DNA from: Nipponacmea schrenckii
Taxonomy: Eukaryota; Mollusca; Gastropoda; Lottiidae
DNA length: 64,000 nucleotides
NCBI GenBank assembly: GCA_030562195.1
Contig: JAUJPP010000005.1
Span: 12,644,826 to 12,708,825 of the forward strand
Direction of reading: 5' to 3'
Made by a program: the position numbers and the translations under genes. Positions 11,780 to 24,946 of this stretch are shown here, piece after piece (position 1 is the stretch's first letter; each line of letters begins with the position of its first letter). The notes below the pieces were generated by a model, which searched no databases, was not told the origin of the DNA, and worked only from the letters and a program-made list of their open reading frames with translations.

Positions 11780-14700
11780 ATGTTTTCAACATTGAGGATA
11801 AGAAGCCAGGGTATTCTTAAATCAACATTGCGGAAACAGATTGTTCGATGTTTAGCAACATCCACTGCTGATGTCAAGCCTTTTTACTATCAAGATATTT
11901 TAGAGCTAACATCTAAAGATGATATTCCATGGAAAAAACTTTCAGGTATTCTCAAGTTTTGGATAAAAATTTGTTATAAATTCATTTTTGACATAATTTG
12001 ACAAACCTATTGCCAGTCCAGCCTTTCTTTTAAAGAAAGAACCAACTATATTTTTGGCACCCATAAATAAATTTGAGGATATTTTGTTTTGACCTGTTAA
12101 AATAACACAATCGGCTTTCAAAGCTAATAACCCATTTTAGTTATTTTTTGTGTCATTACTCAATTTGAACAATTAAAACTTCTCAAATATATAAAAAAAA
12201 TATTGACTTCCTGGAGTGGATAAGTGGTGTTAAACACTGGCTATTGGCAAACACTCTTAGTATGAGCTAGTATCATGTAGTAAATGGTAAACCTAAAAGT
12301 TGTCTGGGCAATATTTCAGGTGATTTTGTATCAACATTTGATGTGAATGGAAAGCAAGTTTTAAAGATACAGCCAGAAGCTCTTACATTAATAGCTGAAC
12401 ATGCCATGATAGATATAGCTCATTTACTACGCCCAAAACATTTACAGGTAACTTAAACCACCATGACTTACAAACTTGTTATAACTTCTTATCAGATCAT
12501 CCAATTCAAAACAACATTATCTTATTAACCCATATTAATCACATTCAGCCTTCTGCACAACATTTTGTAGGGGTAGAAAAAAAAATTTTGTGTTGTTTAT
12601 TATACCAAAAAAATAAAGGGGTGAAGATCATGTAAACAAAACACAGTTTTCTGTCGACTTCAGTTGAACCTTAAAGCATGTATCTTCCATAAATCCAAAC
12701 AATTGTTAAAGATGGGTTGCCTCATTAATTAGAGCCAAAGTAAGCTTACTAATTGATTAATTGTGGTTTCTAATGAATAATCCATGTAATCTCAAGTTCA
12801 AAAGACCTATGTGGACGTAGAAATGCTTGTGAAATCCATTTGACTCTGATCTGCTTTGAAACGCTGAATTTAGACTCCATGTTTGTTTACACGACCAAAT
12901 GACGTCATATGAATGAAGGCGTCTAAAATTGATTTTGTATTTTATTATTAAATTTAAATTAATTCATAATGTCTTTACAAAATGATATTTAAACGTTTTA
13001 TTGCCTTTTGCTAGAGATAATAAATGGAATACCAAAATGCCATTGTTGTTGTGGAAAATATTAAGGAATGTGGGCAATAACAACAGCGTCCGGTTACATC
13101 ATGATTTATGTACCAAATTGACAGACTGGATGATCAAAAAAGAGATCAACGACATTTGAGACTTGACGTACATACCTATGTTAGTACCCTACTGTGGGAA
13201 TTCCGGTAATAATTAGCCTAATTACGAGTTAATTAAGGACTTGTGGGACCGTCTGGTATTTTTCCCAGACATTAAAACACCTCTACTTTCTATTGATATA
13301 AGTATTACCGGTCCAATTCTGGAATATATATGTATATATATGAAAATAAGGGAAACCATCTTTAATGATTCGCTGCTTTTGTTTCGTTTACACAAACAAA
13401 ACGATGATAAAGAGAGACTAGATTGGAAGATTCCCTTGCAGTCACATTACGTCTCTGTCAATGCCTCAAACATGATTCTTGTAAACCAATGGGACGTTAC
13501 GATGACATACCAAAAATCATCTTAAATCAAACATGTTTTATGTGATTTCTGCATGTCAGTGCTCCAGTTTATGACAAATTTTTGTTGGAACTCATGGACT
13601 TGCATTGCATAAATAGTCAACTTCAACCAATAGTGGGTTATTTAAAATCTTGGAGATGTTCTATTTAAAAACTGCTGTGGTAACTATTTTGCTGAATAGA
13701 AAGATTTATCTAAAATTTCAGCAATTGTCAAAGATATTAAAAGATCCATCAGCATCTAGTAATGATAGATTTGTAGCATTAGAATTATTGAAGAATGCCA
13801 ATGTAGCGGCAGGAATGGTATTACCAGGTTGTCAAGATACTGGTACAGCTATTTGTATGGGTGAGTATCCTCTTCCAACAATAAATGTTTAAGTTCTTTC
13901 AAATTCTTCTTTTATGATGACGATAAAAAGTACCGCTTGAACTTCGTTCAACTTCATCTGAAAACATGTTAATAAGGCTGTTGCTTTGCAATTAAGTTTT
14001 TACATGTCTCCGATGAGATGGGGCTTAACTAAAGTACAGCCTCCCCAGAATCCAGGTTTTGGTATGTTATTTTAAATGCTAGTCTATTCTAAAGAAGAGA
14101 TGTCAAGTCATTGATTTGATGTGTCGTAGGTAAGAAAGGCCAGTATGTATGGACTGAAGGCAGAGATGAAGAAGCAATATCACGTGGTATCTACAATACT
14201 TATACTAAAAAAAACTTACGCTATTCCCAGGTATGTTTCTTTGGATACTTAGGTAATATTTTATTTGATGTAAATACATGTTCCTTGAAACTCATAATTC
14301 TATTATTTCTACAATACATTAATTCTAAAATACTAATTCTGGCTTTCAAGTATATATTGATAAGATCTTAGTCAATTTTGATAATGACAGTAAGATGAAA
14401 ATCTGACTTATTGCCCCTGACTGTTAATATATCAGGACAATGTCAGTGTATATTATAAGATCACTGTATATTATAAGATCACTGTATATTATAAGATCAC
14501 TGTATATTATAATTTCACTGTATATTATAATTTCACTGTATATTATAAGATCACTGTATATTATAAGATCACTGTATATTATAAGATCACAAAAAATACT
14601 GTATATTATAATTTCACTGTATATTGTAAGTCTCTGTAAAAACCATTTAAGACACAATATTTAGTCTTTTTGATTACATCACTCATCCATTAGGCCTTTT

Positions 14701-17700
14701 TTTTTTCAGCATTGAAAAATAATATGTACCAATACAACATGTATATAAAAAACTATAAAAACCATGTTTTATCACTATATTTTAACCACGATCTCTATCC
14801 CTATCCACTGACATTCTGATTTTCAGCCTTTCATGGAAATGGTGACAAACAATATTTTAAGCATATATAAATCACTTAAATTAGTACAATACAACTTGTT
14901 ATATAAAAAATTAAAAAATGTTAGTATATTTAACCACCGGATTCTCATGCCCTTCCCTTGAATTTTGATTTTAGCCATTTCATAAATGGTTGATTTCACA
15001 GATTGACTGTAACATTATATAAGATCACTGTATATTATAATTTCACTTTTTATATAAAATCACTGTATATTATAAAATGCTGGAATTACGAAACTGTGTC
15101 TTTTGATTCCAGGTGGCACCAATAAGTATGTATGAAGAAGTGAACACAAAGACTAATTTGCCAGCTCAAGTAGAAATCTATGCTACCAACAGCAACCAAT
15201 ATGACTTTTTATTCATAGCCAAAGGAGGAGGTTCAGCTAATAAAACCTTTCTATATCAACAAACTAAAGCTCTACTTAATCGAGATAAACTTCTGTCTTT
15301 TGTCAATGAGAAAATCAAGGTTTGTGATATGATGAAAATAGTTCTGAAGATAAACAAATTCTTATGGAATACAATTACTAACTTTATTTGAGCGATATTT
15401 CAATATAGAAAATAGTTCTGTTTAAAAAGCCCCACTTTGTTTGTAGAAAAGCATGAAAAGAGAAAAATTACTGTCGTCTTAGTTCTGTCAGTTACCAGAA
15501 TTTTATGAAACAGATTTTGTGAAGATTTCCAGCATTCACATAATTTGGTTAAAATATTTTAGAGGGAGAAGTAGGTCATTCAAAATAATGTAATATTTCT
15601 AATTTTATTTTTTCTATTTGTGCCTTTTGATGTTGAAATTTGAATTCAATATCCTTCTAAACTACGATCATATCTCTTTAGGGGAATTTAAATTTCAAAA
15701 TTTATATATGATATTTGGTTGGTATCTTCACCTCATGGTGGTTATATCATTTTCCCCATATCACAATATGTATCATATCGTGAACTGGTATCCTGATTCA
15801 TATTGTATCATGGCAAGTTTGGTGATACCCAGCACTTCATTTTAATAGTCATGACAGATTCAAATTCAACTTCATCTGGTAACTAAATGTCCACAAAACA
15901 CCTCAGTCTGGACAATGACTTGCCCTTTTACCCATTTATGAAGAGAAAAATAAAATAATATGTTATTTTCTGTTTTGTAGACTTTAGGCACAGCAGCGTG
16001 TCCACCATATCATTTAGCTTTTGTAGTTGGTGGAACATCAGCCGAGTTTAACCTGAAAACAGTCAAATTGGCTTCTACTAAATATCTAGATAACTTGCCT
16101 ACTACTGGTCAGTTTTTATCAAATCACAAATTTTAGAAACAGATTATCGTGTCATTATTTTCAGACAAGAAGTTGAAGATGCAAATAGAAGATAATTATA
16201 TAACCCTCATTTCTAGGATTTTTTGTTCATTTGTTGTCAACATGGTCTTAGAATGTCCATAAACACAAATCCCAGAGAAAACATAAGGGAAAATATTATT
16301 GGCACTCAATTAATGTATTTTTTTTTCAGGTAATGAACACGGGAGAGCTTTTCGAGATCTTGAATTAGAAGAAGAAATTCATAAATTAACACAAGTAATG
16401 GGTATTGGAGCACAGTTTGGTGGCAAGTATTTTTGTCACGATGTTCGAGTTGTTAGATTACCACGTCACGGTGCATCATGTCCTGTTGGTATAGGTGTAT
16501 CTTGTTCAGCTGATAGACAGGTATATATCTTTTCACTTACCGATATCACATTACAATACAGACACACACATTATAATACTGCAAATCACTACAATACAGA
16601 TACATTATAATACTTCATATCATACTATACAGATACATTATAATACTTTATATCATACTATACAGACACATTATAATACTTCATATCATACTATACAGAC
16701 ACATTATAATACTTCATATCATACTATACAGATACATTATACTTCATATCATACTATACAGACACATTATAATACTTTATATCATACTATACAGACACAC
16801 TATAATACTTCATATCATACTATACAGACACATTATAATACTTCATATCATACTATACAGAACATTATAATACTTATATCATACTATACAGATACATTAT
16901 AATACTTCATATCATACTATACAGACACATTATAATACTTCATATCATACTATACAGACACATTATAATACTTCATATCATACTATACAGACACATTATA
17001 ATACTTCATATCATACTATACAGACACATTATAATACTTTATATCATACTATACAGATACATTATAATACTTTATATCATACTATACAGATACATTATAA
17101 TACTTCATATCATACTATACAGATACATTATAATACTATATATCATACTATACAGACACATTATAATACTTTATATCATACTATACAGATACATTATAAT
17201 ACTTATATCATACTATACAGACACATTATAATACTTCATATCATACTATACAGATACATTATAATACTTCATATCATACTATACAGACACATTATAATAC
17301 TTCATATCATACTATACAGACACATTATAATACTTCATATCATACTATACAGATACATTATAATACTTCATATCATACTATACAGATACATTATAATACT
17401 TCATATCATACTATACAGACACATTATAATACTTCATATCATACTATACAGACACATTATAATACTTTATATCATACTATACAGATACATTATAATACTT
17501 TATATCATACTATACAGATACATTATAATACTTTATATCATACTATACAGATACATTATAGTACTTTATATCATACTATACAGACACATTATAATACTTC
17601 ATATCATACTATACAGACACATTATAATACTTCATATCATACTATACAGATACATTATAATACTTCATATCATACTATACAGACACATTATAATACTTCA

Positions 17701-20700
17701 TATCATACTATAGGCCTACAGATACATTATAATACTCCATATCATACTATACAGACACATTATAATACTTCATATCATACTATACAGACACACTATAGTA
17801 CTTTATATCATACTATACAGATACATTATAATACTTCATATCATACTATACAGACACATTATAATACTTCATATCATACTATACAGATACATTATAATAC
17901 TTTATATCATACTATACAGACACATTATAATACTTCATATCATACTACACAGATACATTATAGTACTTTATATCATACTATACAGATACATTATAATACT
18001 TCATATCATACTATACAGACACATTATAATACTTCATATCATACTATACAGATACATTATAATACTTTATATCATACTATACAGATGCATTATACTTAAT
18101 ATCATACAATACAAACTCATATCATTCAATATTTTATACAGACATTATGGATATTGTATAATCAATTCATTTTTGGCTATATATTGTGTGAATTTTTTCT
18201 ACGAATGAAAATAACATTATAATATTAGATACTCATATATTTCAGGCTCTTGGTAAGTATAACGTGTAAGGAATTTTTACGTATTTTTCGTATTACATTT
18301 TAGGTTTATGGCAAGATTACATCTGAAGGTGTGTTTTTAGAACAATTAGAAAAGAATCCAGGTCAATATTTACCAGAAGTAGAGGATAAAGATCTTGGTG
18401 GTGAAGTTATACAGGTAGAGGATATGATTTTGTTTGACGCAATATTTGTGAAAAGGAATGGTGGCAGGGTTTAAATTTCTTTTCTTCAGTAACCCTTGAA
18501 TGTTTTACATTTCTAAATATATTTTTGGAACGAAATAGCATACATTGATTCATTGAGAAAGTTTATCATTGTGCAAATGCTTGAAAAATGCGTGCAGTAA
18601 AACATATTAAAATGAAGGTCATATTGGTTTAACCCCCCTGTTTTTTGCACCCATTTAAATTGATATTTAGTGCAAGTATAAACATAGTTTTATTAAAACA
18701 GTGAATGTGAAACCAACTGTGGTTGATAAGGACAGATTTATAATATTTATGGCAACCTTCTAAATGCCCAATCACGTGACTCACTGTAGCTGTTATCAAA
18801 TGATTGCAGTTACTCTTCAATGTCCACTAAGAAAATGGGCTGAAAGAAATTACACTATTTACCGGTAGATTCCTTACATCTTCCAAGTTGAGATCTGAAC
18901 TGTATTGTTTTCATTTTTGAATAAACTTAATATTATTGAGCAAAGCTCGTGTCCACATTTGCATTTCGATGCCACGTTATGTTGCATGAAAAATCTGAGA
19001 AACCCTATCGAGGTTTTCTAGTAAATATTGAAAGCCTATTCACTGAATAGAATTTCCATGGCTTCTTGAACCCAAAGGTGTGTTGTCTTCTTCTCCAGCA
19101 TGTGTGTCTCGGCATACACTTATATGTACAACTGTGTGTATTACGGTGTGTCATTTTTTGTTGTACCCACGGGCTCCAACATGTTTTAAATCTTAGTGGT
19201 AATTTTTTCCCTAGGTGAATTTAAACCAACCTATGAAAGATATATTAAATTTATTAGGACAGTATCCTATTAAAAGTAGGTTAAGCCTCAGTGGAACTTT
19301 GGTTGTAGCTCGTGATATAGCACATGCCAAAATAAAAGAAAGATTAGATAAAGGTGAAGGTATGCCACAATATTTAAAGGACCATCCTGTCTACTATGCC
19401 GGCCCAGCAAAAACACCAGAGGTAAGAACTGCTTAGTGATACTTTTCATTCATTTGAATTTTTCTGATTAAGGAGTCAACCTTGACCTTGTAAAGGAGAA
19501 AATCAGCAATGGTCAAGGTCACAAGATATAATCTATCCAACCTCGAAAATTATGTCAAAAATTTCAAAATTCAGCAGATGTAAAATGGGCTAGCAAGTTT
19601 CAAATTATTTCAGGAAATTAAGAGAAAGGAAAAAAAGTAATAATATATGAAAATTGACCTAAAAATTTCTAGAGCCAACTTTTCAAAAACACCACAAAAA
19701 ACAAATTCACTGACAAATAAATGCCATTGTAGTGTTAAAATTTTAAATCTATAGGTTTCTATTTATAATATTGTTCTTATTAAATTCTGATGGTAAGCTG
19801 ATTATATTACAGGGATTAGCTAGTGGATCATTTGGGCCTACTACTGCAGGAAGAATGGATTCTTATGTTGATGAATTTCAAGCTGCTGGTGGTAGTATGA
19901 TAATGTTGGCGAAGGGAAATAGAAGTAAACAGGTCAATATCTTTATTTTTATGGTTTTCAGTGATATTTGTCCCTTTCCCAATTTTTATCATTTAAGTAA
20001 AGTATTGCAAGGTATAACATACATTAAAGGTTTACTACTCTAAGGATAACCAAAAAATTGAAATCATTAAACTGGACCAAGATATATCTTTGTCATCATT
20101 GGACTAATCTGTTGGCCATTGAAAGCATTTTTCAATAAAAACTTAGTTTCATGGATATATAGAGGCAGTCATGATGATGAATATAATTATACTATAAGTT
20201 TGTGGCTTTAAATCTTTTGTCCCTTCCACGAGGTGTGTACTGTAGAATGAGTATGTCTTATGCTGTAAATACTGTACAAGAAACATTTTTTATTCAGGTT
20301 ACTAAAGCATGTAAAAAATATGGAGGATTTTATTTAGGTTCTATCGGTGGCCCTGCAGCAATATTAGCTCAAAACTGTATCAAAAAGGTTGAAGTTTTAG
20401 AATACCCTGAATTAGGTAACAAGATTATCTTATATTAAACTGGTTTTTGTATGGAATGGCTGTTGTCAAAAAAAAATATTTGACCTTGACCTTATAGGCG
20501 GTTGTCAAGAACATGTGTGATCTTATGACCTTGTGAACACAGTGATGTCAGTAATTTTTAGTTGATTTACCCAGATAAATGGAAATTATTTGTATAACCT
20601 TAGCAAGCCATTGAAAAATTATCCCTGAAACCTAAGGTGTAAACCTTTAAAAAGATTAGATGTGTCAATGTGGATTAAGTCAGATATATGTCAGTTATTT

Positions 20701-21340
20701 ATTATATCTAAATGACATACTCTTAAGAGTATGGAATATTCTGACATACCTGCTCATCTGGTCCCAGTGTATGTACATGTATATAATGAGTTTTCTTTAT
20801 CAAATTTATATACAAGTTGCCTAGCAAGATACGCCCACTTTAAAATATATTTCTACATAGGCAGAAACTCTAGTCTCTAACATTATTTAGGTCTAATCCA
20901 AGTTCTCATCAATATAAATGTTCACACCAAATTTGATTCAAATCAGATGAAACCTAGTCTCTATTGCATTTACTAGCTAATCTCCCTGTGTTTAGACTAA
21001 GTTAGGGGCAATAACTCAAACAAAAGTTCATCAAAAAATCGTCATTTTCGAACTTCACCAAGATCTCATCAACTTCAATGATCATAGCAATTTTCATTCA
21101 AATCAGATGCAATTGTAGTCTCTATAGCGTTCACAAACCAATATTGACGCGTAACACATTATAATGTGGGTGTATAAAAATGTTAAGTTACTGTTTGATG
21201 AGCACAGAGACTTCAAAGTATATTTTCTTGTTATTTCAGGAATGGAAGCAATCTGGAGAGTAGAGGTAAAGGATTTTCCAGCATTCGTTGTTGTGGATGA
21301 TAAAGGAAATGATTTCTTCAAAGAATGGCAAGTGGAGTAG
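11780..21340 (+). CDS. class I (iron-sulfur) fumarate hydratase, probably mitochondrial, 12 coding exons
   Basis: Coding exons: 11780-11945, 12320-12447, 13722-13860, 14130-14230, 15113-15319, 15981-16107, 16330-16520, 18304-18414, 19215-19421, 19813-19932, 20298-20415 and 21240-21340. All junctions are AG/GT and phases join into 572 codons with stop. The enzyme hydrates fumarate to malate using a [4Fe-4S] cluster. The three expected cysteine ligands are visible in [24 protein letters not shown] and [19 protein letters not shown]. Other conserved catalytic blocks are [27 protein letters not shown] and [11 protein letters not shown]. The first 25 residues are rich in Arg, Lys, Ser and Thr with no acidic residue, which fits a mitochondrial presequence. 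At 571 residues it matches one-chain class I enzymes (E. coli FumA 548) plus that presequence. Animals generally rely on the unrelated class II enzyme, so this family is notable here. A class I hydratase acting on a related acid is the main alternative. Confidence 0.94.
14444..14632 (+). repeat. minisatellite, 18-bp unit, in fumarase intron 4
   Basis: About ten units of 'actgtatattataagatc', with a variant ending 'atttc'. The unit contains short self-complementary words (tatata-like and gatc), so both strands read open with similar peptides. Related scattered units recur at 15015-15075, nearer the 3' end of the same intron. Confidence 0.9.
16545..18115 (+). repeat. 33-bp satellite array, about 46 units, in fumarase intron 7
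   Basis: The unit is 'cattataatacttcatatca' followed by 'tactatacagaca'. Most variation falls at two sites, gacac/gatac and cttc/cttt. Rare variants include shortened units near 16740 and 16861 and one unit with an inserted 'ggccta' near 17713. The array fills most of the 1.8-kb intron. The open frame across its start is a by-product of the period. Confidence 0.95.
18430..19200. other. fumarase intron 8, no further gene
   Basis: It is unique-looking AT-rich sequence. No repeat array or exon is recognised between the donor after 18414 and the acceptor before 19215. Confidence 0.5.
20811..21180 (+). repeat. dispersed repeat, 'agcaagatacgcccac' family, in fumarase intron 11
   Basis: It opens with 'acaagttgcctagcaagata' and closes with 'cattataatgtgggtgtata', as does the copy at 7109. 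It lies in the last intron, about 60 nt before the final exon's acceptor. Confidence 0.7.
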
Positions 21341-21433
21341 ATCCCTTATTTCTACCATTGAATAAGTCATGAAAACTTTGAATAGAAAGGAGAAATACCA
21401 CTGACCATACACATTGGAGAAAAAAAAAATATA

Positions 21434-21439
21434 AATAAA
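21434..21439 (+). promoter_or_regulatory. polyadenylation signal AATAAA for fumarase
   Basis: The hexamer lies about 95 nt after the fumarase stop codon, in an A-rich stretch. Confidence 0.5.
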
Positions 21440-21767
21440 AATAGTAAAATGTACCGATATTAGGTATTTGTTGTATTAAAGACTTTGGCATAATCTGTGA
21501 TGAATGAAAAGAATAATTAATTATATCTTATAAGTCTCATCCTTGTGTTTTCATGGATATTAAAGTTGGTAAAATCCTATTTCTTCATAAAATACCCCCC
21601 CCCCCCCACCTCTGGTTGTTACGTTTATTAAAGACCATGGTTTGCCATTTGCTGGGGTCATTTCAGTCTTGAATATATTATGTACATAGTCTTCATAAGT
21701 ACTAGAATTGATAAAAATGCGCTTACAAGAATTTAAGGAAAATCACAAAACCGGTTAGCTCACACTT

Positions 21768-22232
21768 AAAGGGGCCCAGGCTTGATTTTGAGGGGTGTTT
21801 TGGGCTTTTGTTACATTTAAACAGTATTCAGACTCTAAGAAAATCGCAAAATACCTTGAAATATACCTCAAACAAAAAATTTCACTTTTCATTTTTTTCC
21901 GTGCTGTACGCGGCTGGTCTCCAGTCAGTCTGAAAATTGTGTGTCCTGTTGACTAAATCTATAATTGAAAATGCGTTGTAGTCTATTTATATAGATTACC
22001 GCTATTGCACGATGGGAAGGATAACTCTTTGATTATCAAGACGAACCGTTTTCCAATATGGCGGGACGTTCGTAATTTCTTAAGACGTTATGATTTTTCA
22101 AACACGGACAATTATGGATACACATGAATTTGAAGGCTCAAATTTCAAAGGTAAGCTCTGTAGACTATTTCTGATTAGCTAAGCAAAAGATTTCAAGTGT
22201 TTGAGGCTGTCGGATGATTGTCCGATAAGACA
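21768..22232 (+). mobile_element. MITE-like element with TTAA end, truncated copy
   Basis: The left end reads 'cttaaaggggc' then 'ttgattttgagg'. The body matches the reverse complement of 26151-26690 across about 460 bp, including 'gtacgcggctggtctccagt' and 'aacggttcg'-type blocks. The right terminal inverted repeat is missing after 'gattgtccgataagac', so this copy is truncated. It sits in the 3' flank of both fumarase and MRPL47. Confidence 0.75.
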
Positions 22233-22681
22233 AATAGGTTTGGTTTTGGTATTGGTATATTGAATTCGTACAGTCAGAGACTACCATCATTGTTTGGAAT
22301 CATATTTTGTTTTATAATATAGTAAAATGATGGACCTCTTGGTAGAGAAATGTTAGCTGACCAGTAGCTTTACATTCATTATGACATCAAAGGATTAAAA
22401 ATGATATTAAATATCCACTCTTCTTTAATAAGGTTACGAAACACTTTAACATTTGCTGTAATAAAGCTTGATAACAGTATAATGAGAAGTCATATTAGTT
22501 GTTTGTTATGTTTTATTCCCTCATTATGATGAAGGCATGTGTAAACTATGGTGAAACTATATGTTTTGTAAGTTTTAGTGACGCTTGCTTATTCCATAAT
22601 ATTTTGTTACTTCTAAATGTTGATTAAATCTTATAAAAGCTACAGTTCCAATCCAAAAACCCAAATAAAGCTAATTTTTTA

Positions 22682-22687
22682 TTTATT
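22682..22687 (-). promoter_or_regulatory. polyadenylation signal AATAAA for MRPL47
   Basis: TTTATT on the plus strand, 17 nt beyond the MRPL47 stop codon on the minus strand, within AATAAATAAA. Confidence 0.6.
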
Positions 22688-22703
22688 TATAAAAGCACAT
22701 CAA

Positions 22704-24946
22704 CTATTGGGAATGGGAGTAATAATCATCATCAACATCATCCCAAATATCTGGATTAAATTGAACAGGATACACATCAGTAGGATCCTTTGCCATAAAT
22801 TCCTTGTTCTCTTTTAAATTGGGAAAACGGTCAATTAATTTGTCCTTATATCTCTGAGCCTTCTTCTTATGATAACTTTCTTCCTTCCTTAATTTTTCCT
22901 TGTATAAGTTAATATATCTTTGTAAACTGCGTGGACATTCTTGAGGGTGAAGTAAATTATGAAGTCTATTCTGTTCTTTAGGGATAGAATGTTCACGTAA
23001 ACGACGTTTATATTTCAAACCAAGAAAATTACGCTCTGTTACAATAGGTGCTTCTCCTGTATCGCCCTTTTCTAGTAAATTATATGCATCATTTCTTTCT
23101 TTCACTACTTGTAATAAGTTTTCCATACTATGTTCAACCTACAAAAACAATGACAAAAAGATAATAATAAATACAGGTATATGGAAAGGATAGCTTGCCA
23201 AGTAAGGTAAGATATGCCAATAAATCAGCATTGTTAAATCATTTTTTCCTTTGATTTGTCAATTCCTATGCTCACACAAGGTTCATCAAAATCAATTGAG
23301 AAAATACCTTATGACCTATCAGATGAAATTCATAACGATTTGAATAAGTTGGTGAGTAATTTTAAAATTCCTGAAGGGATGATGATGAAGTTACTGCTAT
23401 TTTTATACGCCCACTATAATTCTGGTAAAAAATATTTACATGCTAGGGGAAATAACTCGAGTTTACAATTTTGGAGGCGCACTCATTATTTATTTATTGA
23501 TCCAAAATGTCAATAAATAGTTTTGGAGCTCAGAGTATTTTACCAGAGTACCCGGGGTCTGTTAAACAGACGTTTAACTTTGCATGGCCTTAGGTATAAT
23601 TCTTGACAGATTTTAATGAAACTTAATAATATTGTACATCACCCTAGAAAAGCAGTATATGATTTGAAGGTTGAATATTTCATTTCTTATTCAAAATCAA
23701 TGCTGCCAGTGGGCATATATTACCTTGCTTTGCTATCTTGCTATCAAATGCTATAAAACTATGAATAAAAAATACCTTAAAAAGTCTTTCTTCACTTGGC
23801 ATATAGTGGTTTTCTTGTTCATAATATTCTGTCATGGTCAATAACATATTCCATTCCTTCAATAGTACAAACCTACAAAAAAATGTAATTATTTTTTGGT
23901 CTCGTTCATTTTTGTTAGGCCAGTGATTAATATTATTCAGCACTCAGCAGCAACTTAAGAATGGGACTCGTCCAATTCCGATCTAGATAAGTTACAAGAG
24001 TCTAACTCAATAATAATAATAAACTCATTATTTAACATTGGTCAGAATTAGAACAATACACAAGGACATTGTCCTGTCTCACATTCAGCCCAAAACAGCT
24101 CTGTCTGAATATAAGTAGTAGTATATTGATCATAGTGTTTTATTTTCTAATTTTATTTATGTTTTTTACTCACGAATGGCAAAATTAAAAACAGAAATCC
24201 TCATAAAATAATAGCATACCATAATTTATGGAGATCTGAATTGCTCTTTATTCTTAATTCATCTACCTCCCATGGTCGGCCTACTTGCACACTATGCTTT
24301 GACCAATTCTCTTGTATATCGACAAATTCTTCCAACCCATTTAATCTGCATGACACTGAAAATGTTCTTTTTTTATCTTGCCTAAAAAGTAAAAAGGAAT
24401 ACTTATAAAGGTAATTGAAACACTCTTATCCAAAATCAATTTTTTAGAACAAGATATTTATAATTTATAAGCTTATATTAAAAACACATTCAAGCCTGCA
24501 AATTGAAGACTGTTTTTTAAGAGGATAACCCCTTAAAACTCCAGCACCCGCAGAGATGCAGAAAATCCCAAGTTTTTCTGACTGTCCCCCAGCCATATCT
24601 GTCCAAATAGCTATTATTAGAGGCTGGGAATAGAGTCAGGAAGTTTCGGACTATTTTTTTGTAGAGATGTTACTGTTTTGACATGTTACCATTTCAACTA
24701 GTACGGTATTCGGATTTGTTCGGCACCCCCACTTCGCTTTCAGGATCTCAAAAGTGAGACAAGGTCTGTAGTAGTGTAGTTTAGGCTAAAGCCCATAAAT
24801 TCATTTAGAATAAGAATCTATATCACTAACCGTAATATAATCATGGCAGCAATCTTGTGTTTAGAAAGATGGCTCGAACACACTGGCACATAAGGAACCT
24901 GACTGAAATACCTTGATAAAGATAAGCCTCTTCTTATAAAAGCCAT
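22704..24946 (-). CDS. MRPL47: mitochondrial large-subunit ribosomal protein L47 (uL29m)
   Basis: Coding exons in reading order are 24946-24831, 24381-24220, 23872-23776 and 23138-22704. All have AG/GT borders and consistent phases, giving 269 residues. The protein is the mitochondrial form of ribosomal protein L29, a component of the large mitoribosomal subunit. The N-terminus, MAFIRRGLSLSRYFSQ, is basic and serine-rich, as expected of a mitochondrial targeting peptide. The L29 core is seen in GLEEFVDIQENW, then RIKSNSDLHKLWFVLLKEWN and MPSEERLFKVEHSMENLL with VVKERNDAY; these match the layout of vertebrate MRPL47. The C-terminal end is acidic (DIWDDVDDDYYSHSQ) and slightly longer than in the 250-residue human protein. 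The gene is head-to-head with prohibitin-2, with 555 bp between the two start codons. Confidence 0.92.
23190..23745. repeat. inverted-end element filling MRPL47 intron 3
   Basis: The left end reads 'atagcttgccaagtaaggta' and the right end reads 'ttaccttgctttgctatctt', an imperfect inverted pair belonging to the 'gccagtgggcgtatattacc' family. The pair spans nearly all of the 637-bp intron between exons 3 and 4. Confidence 0.5.
24540..24670 (+). repeat. dispersed repeat fragment in MRPL47 intron 1
   Basis: It contains 'ggctgggaatagagtcagg' and 'ccagccatatctgtccaaat', matching the repeat at 11540-11600 and, inverted, 26880-27070. Confidence 0.55.

Noticed and set aside
16495..16902. 135-codon open frame with [11 protein letters not shown] repeats
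   Set aside because: It is the entry into the 33-bp satellite from fumarase exon 7 through a clear splice donor at 16521.
16545..18115. CRISPR-like regular array
   Set aside because: The units are directly contiguous without unique spacers, inside an intron of an animal gene.
21595..21607. poly-C run, and similar poly-G runs near 31205 and 41049
   Set aside because: Simple homopolymers; length may also be affected by sequencing error.
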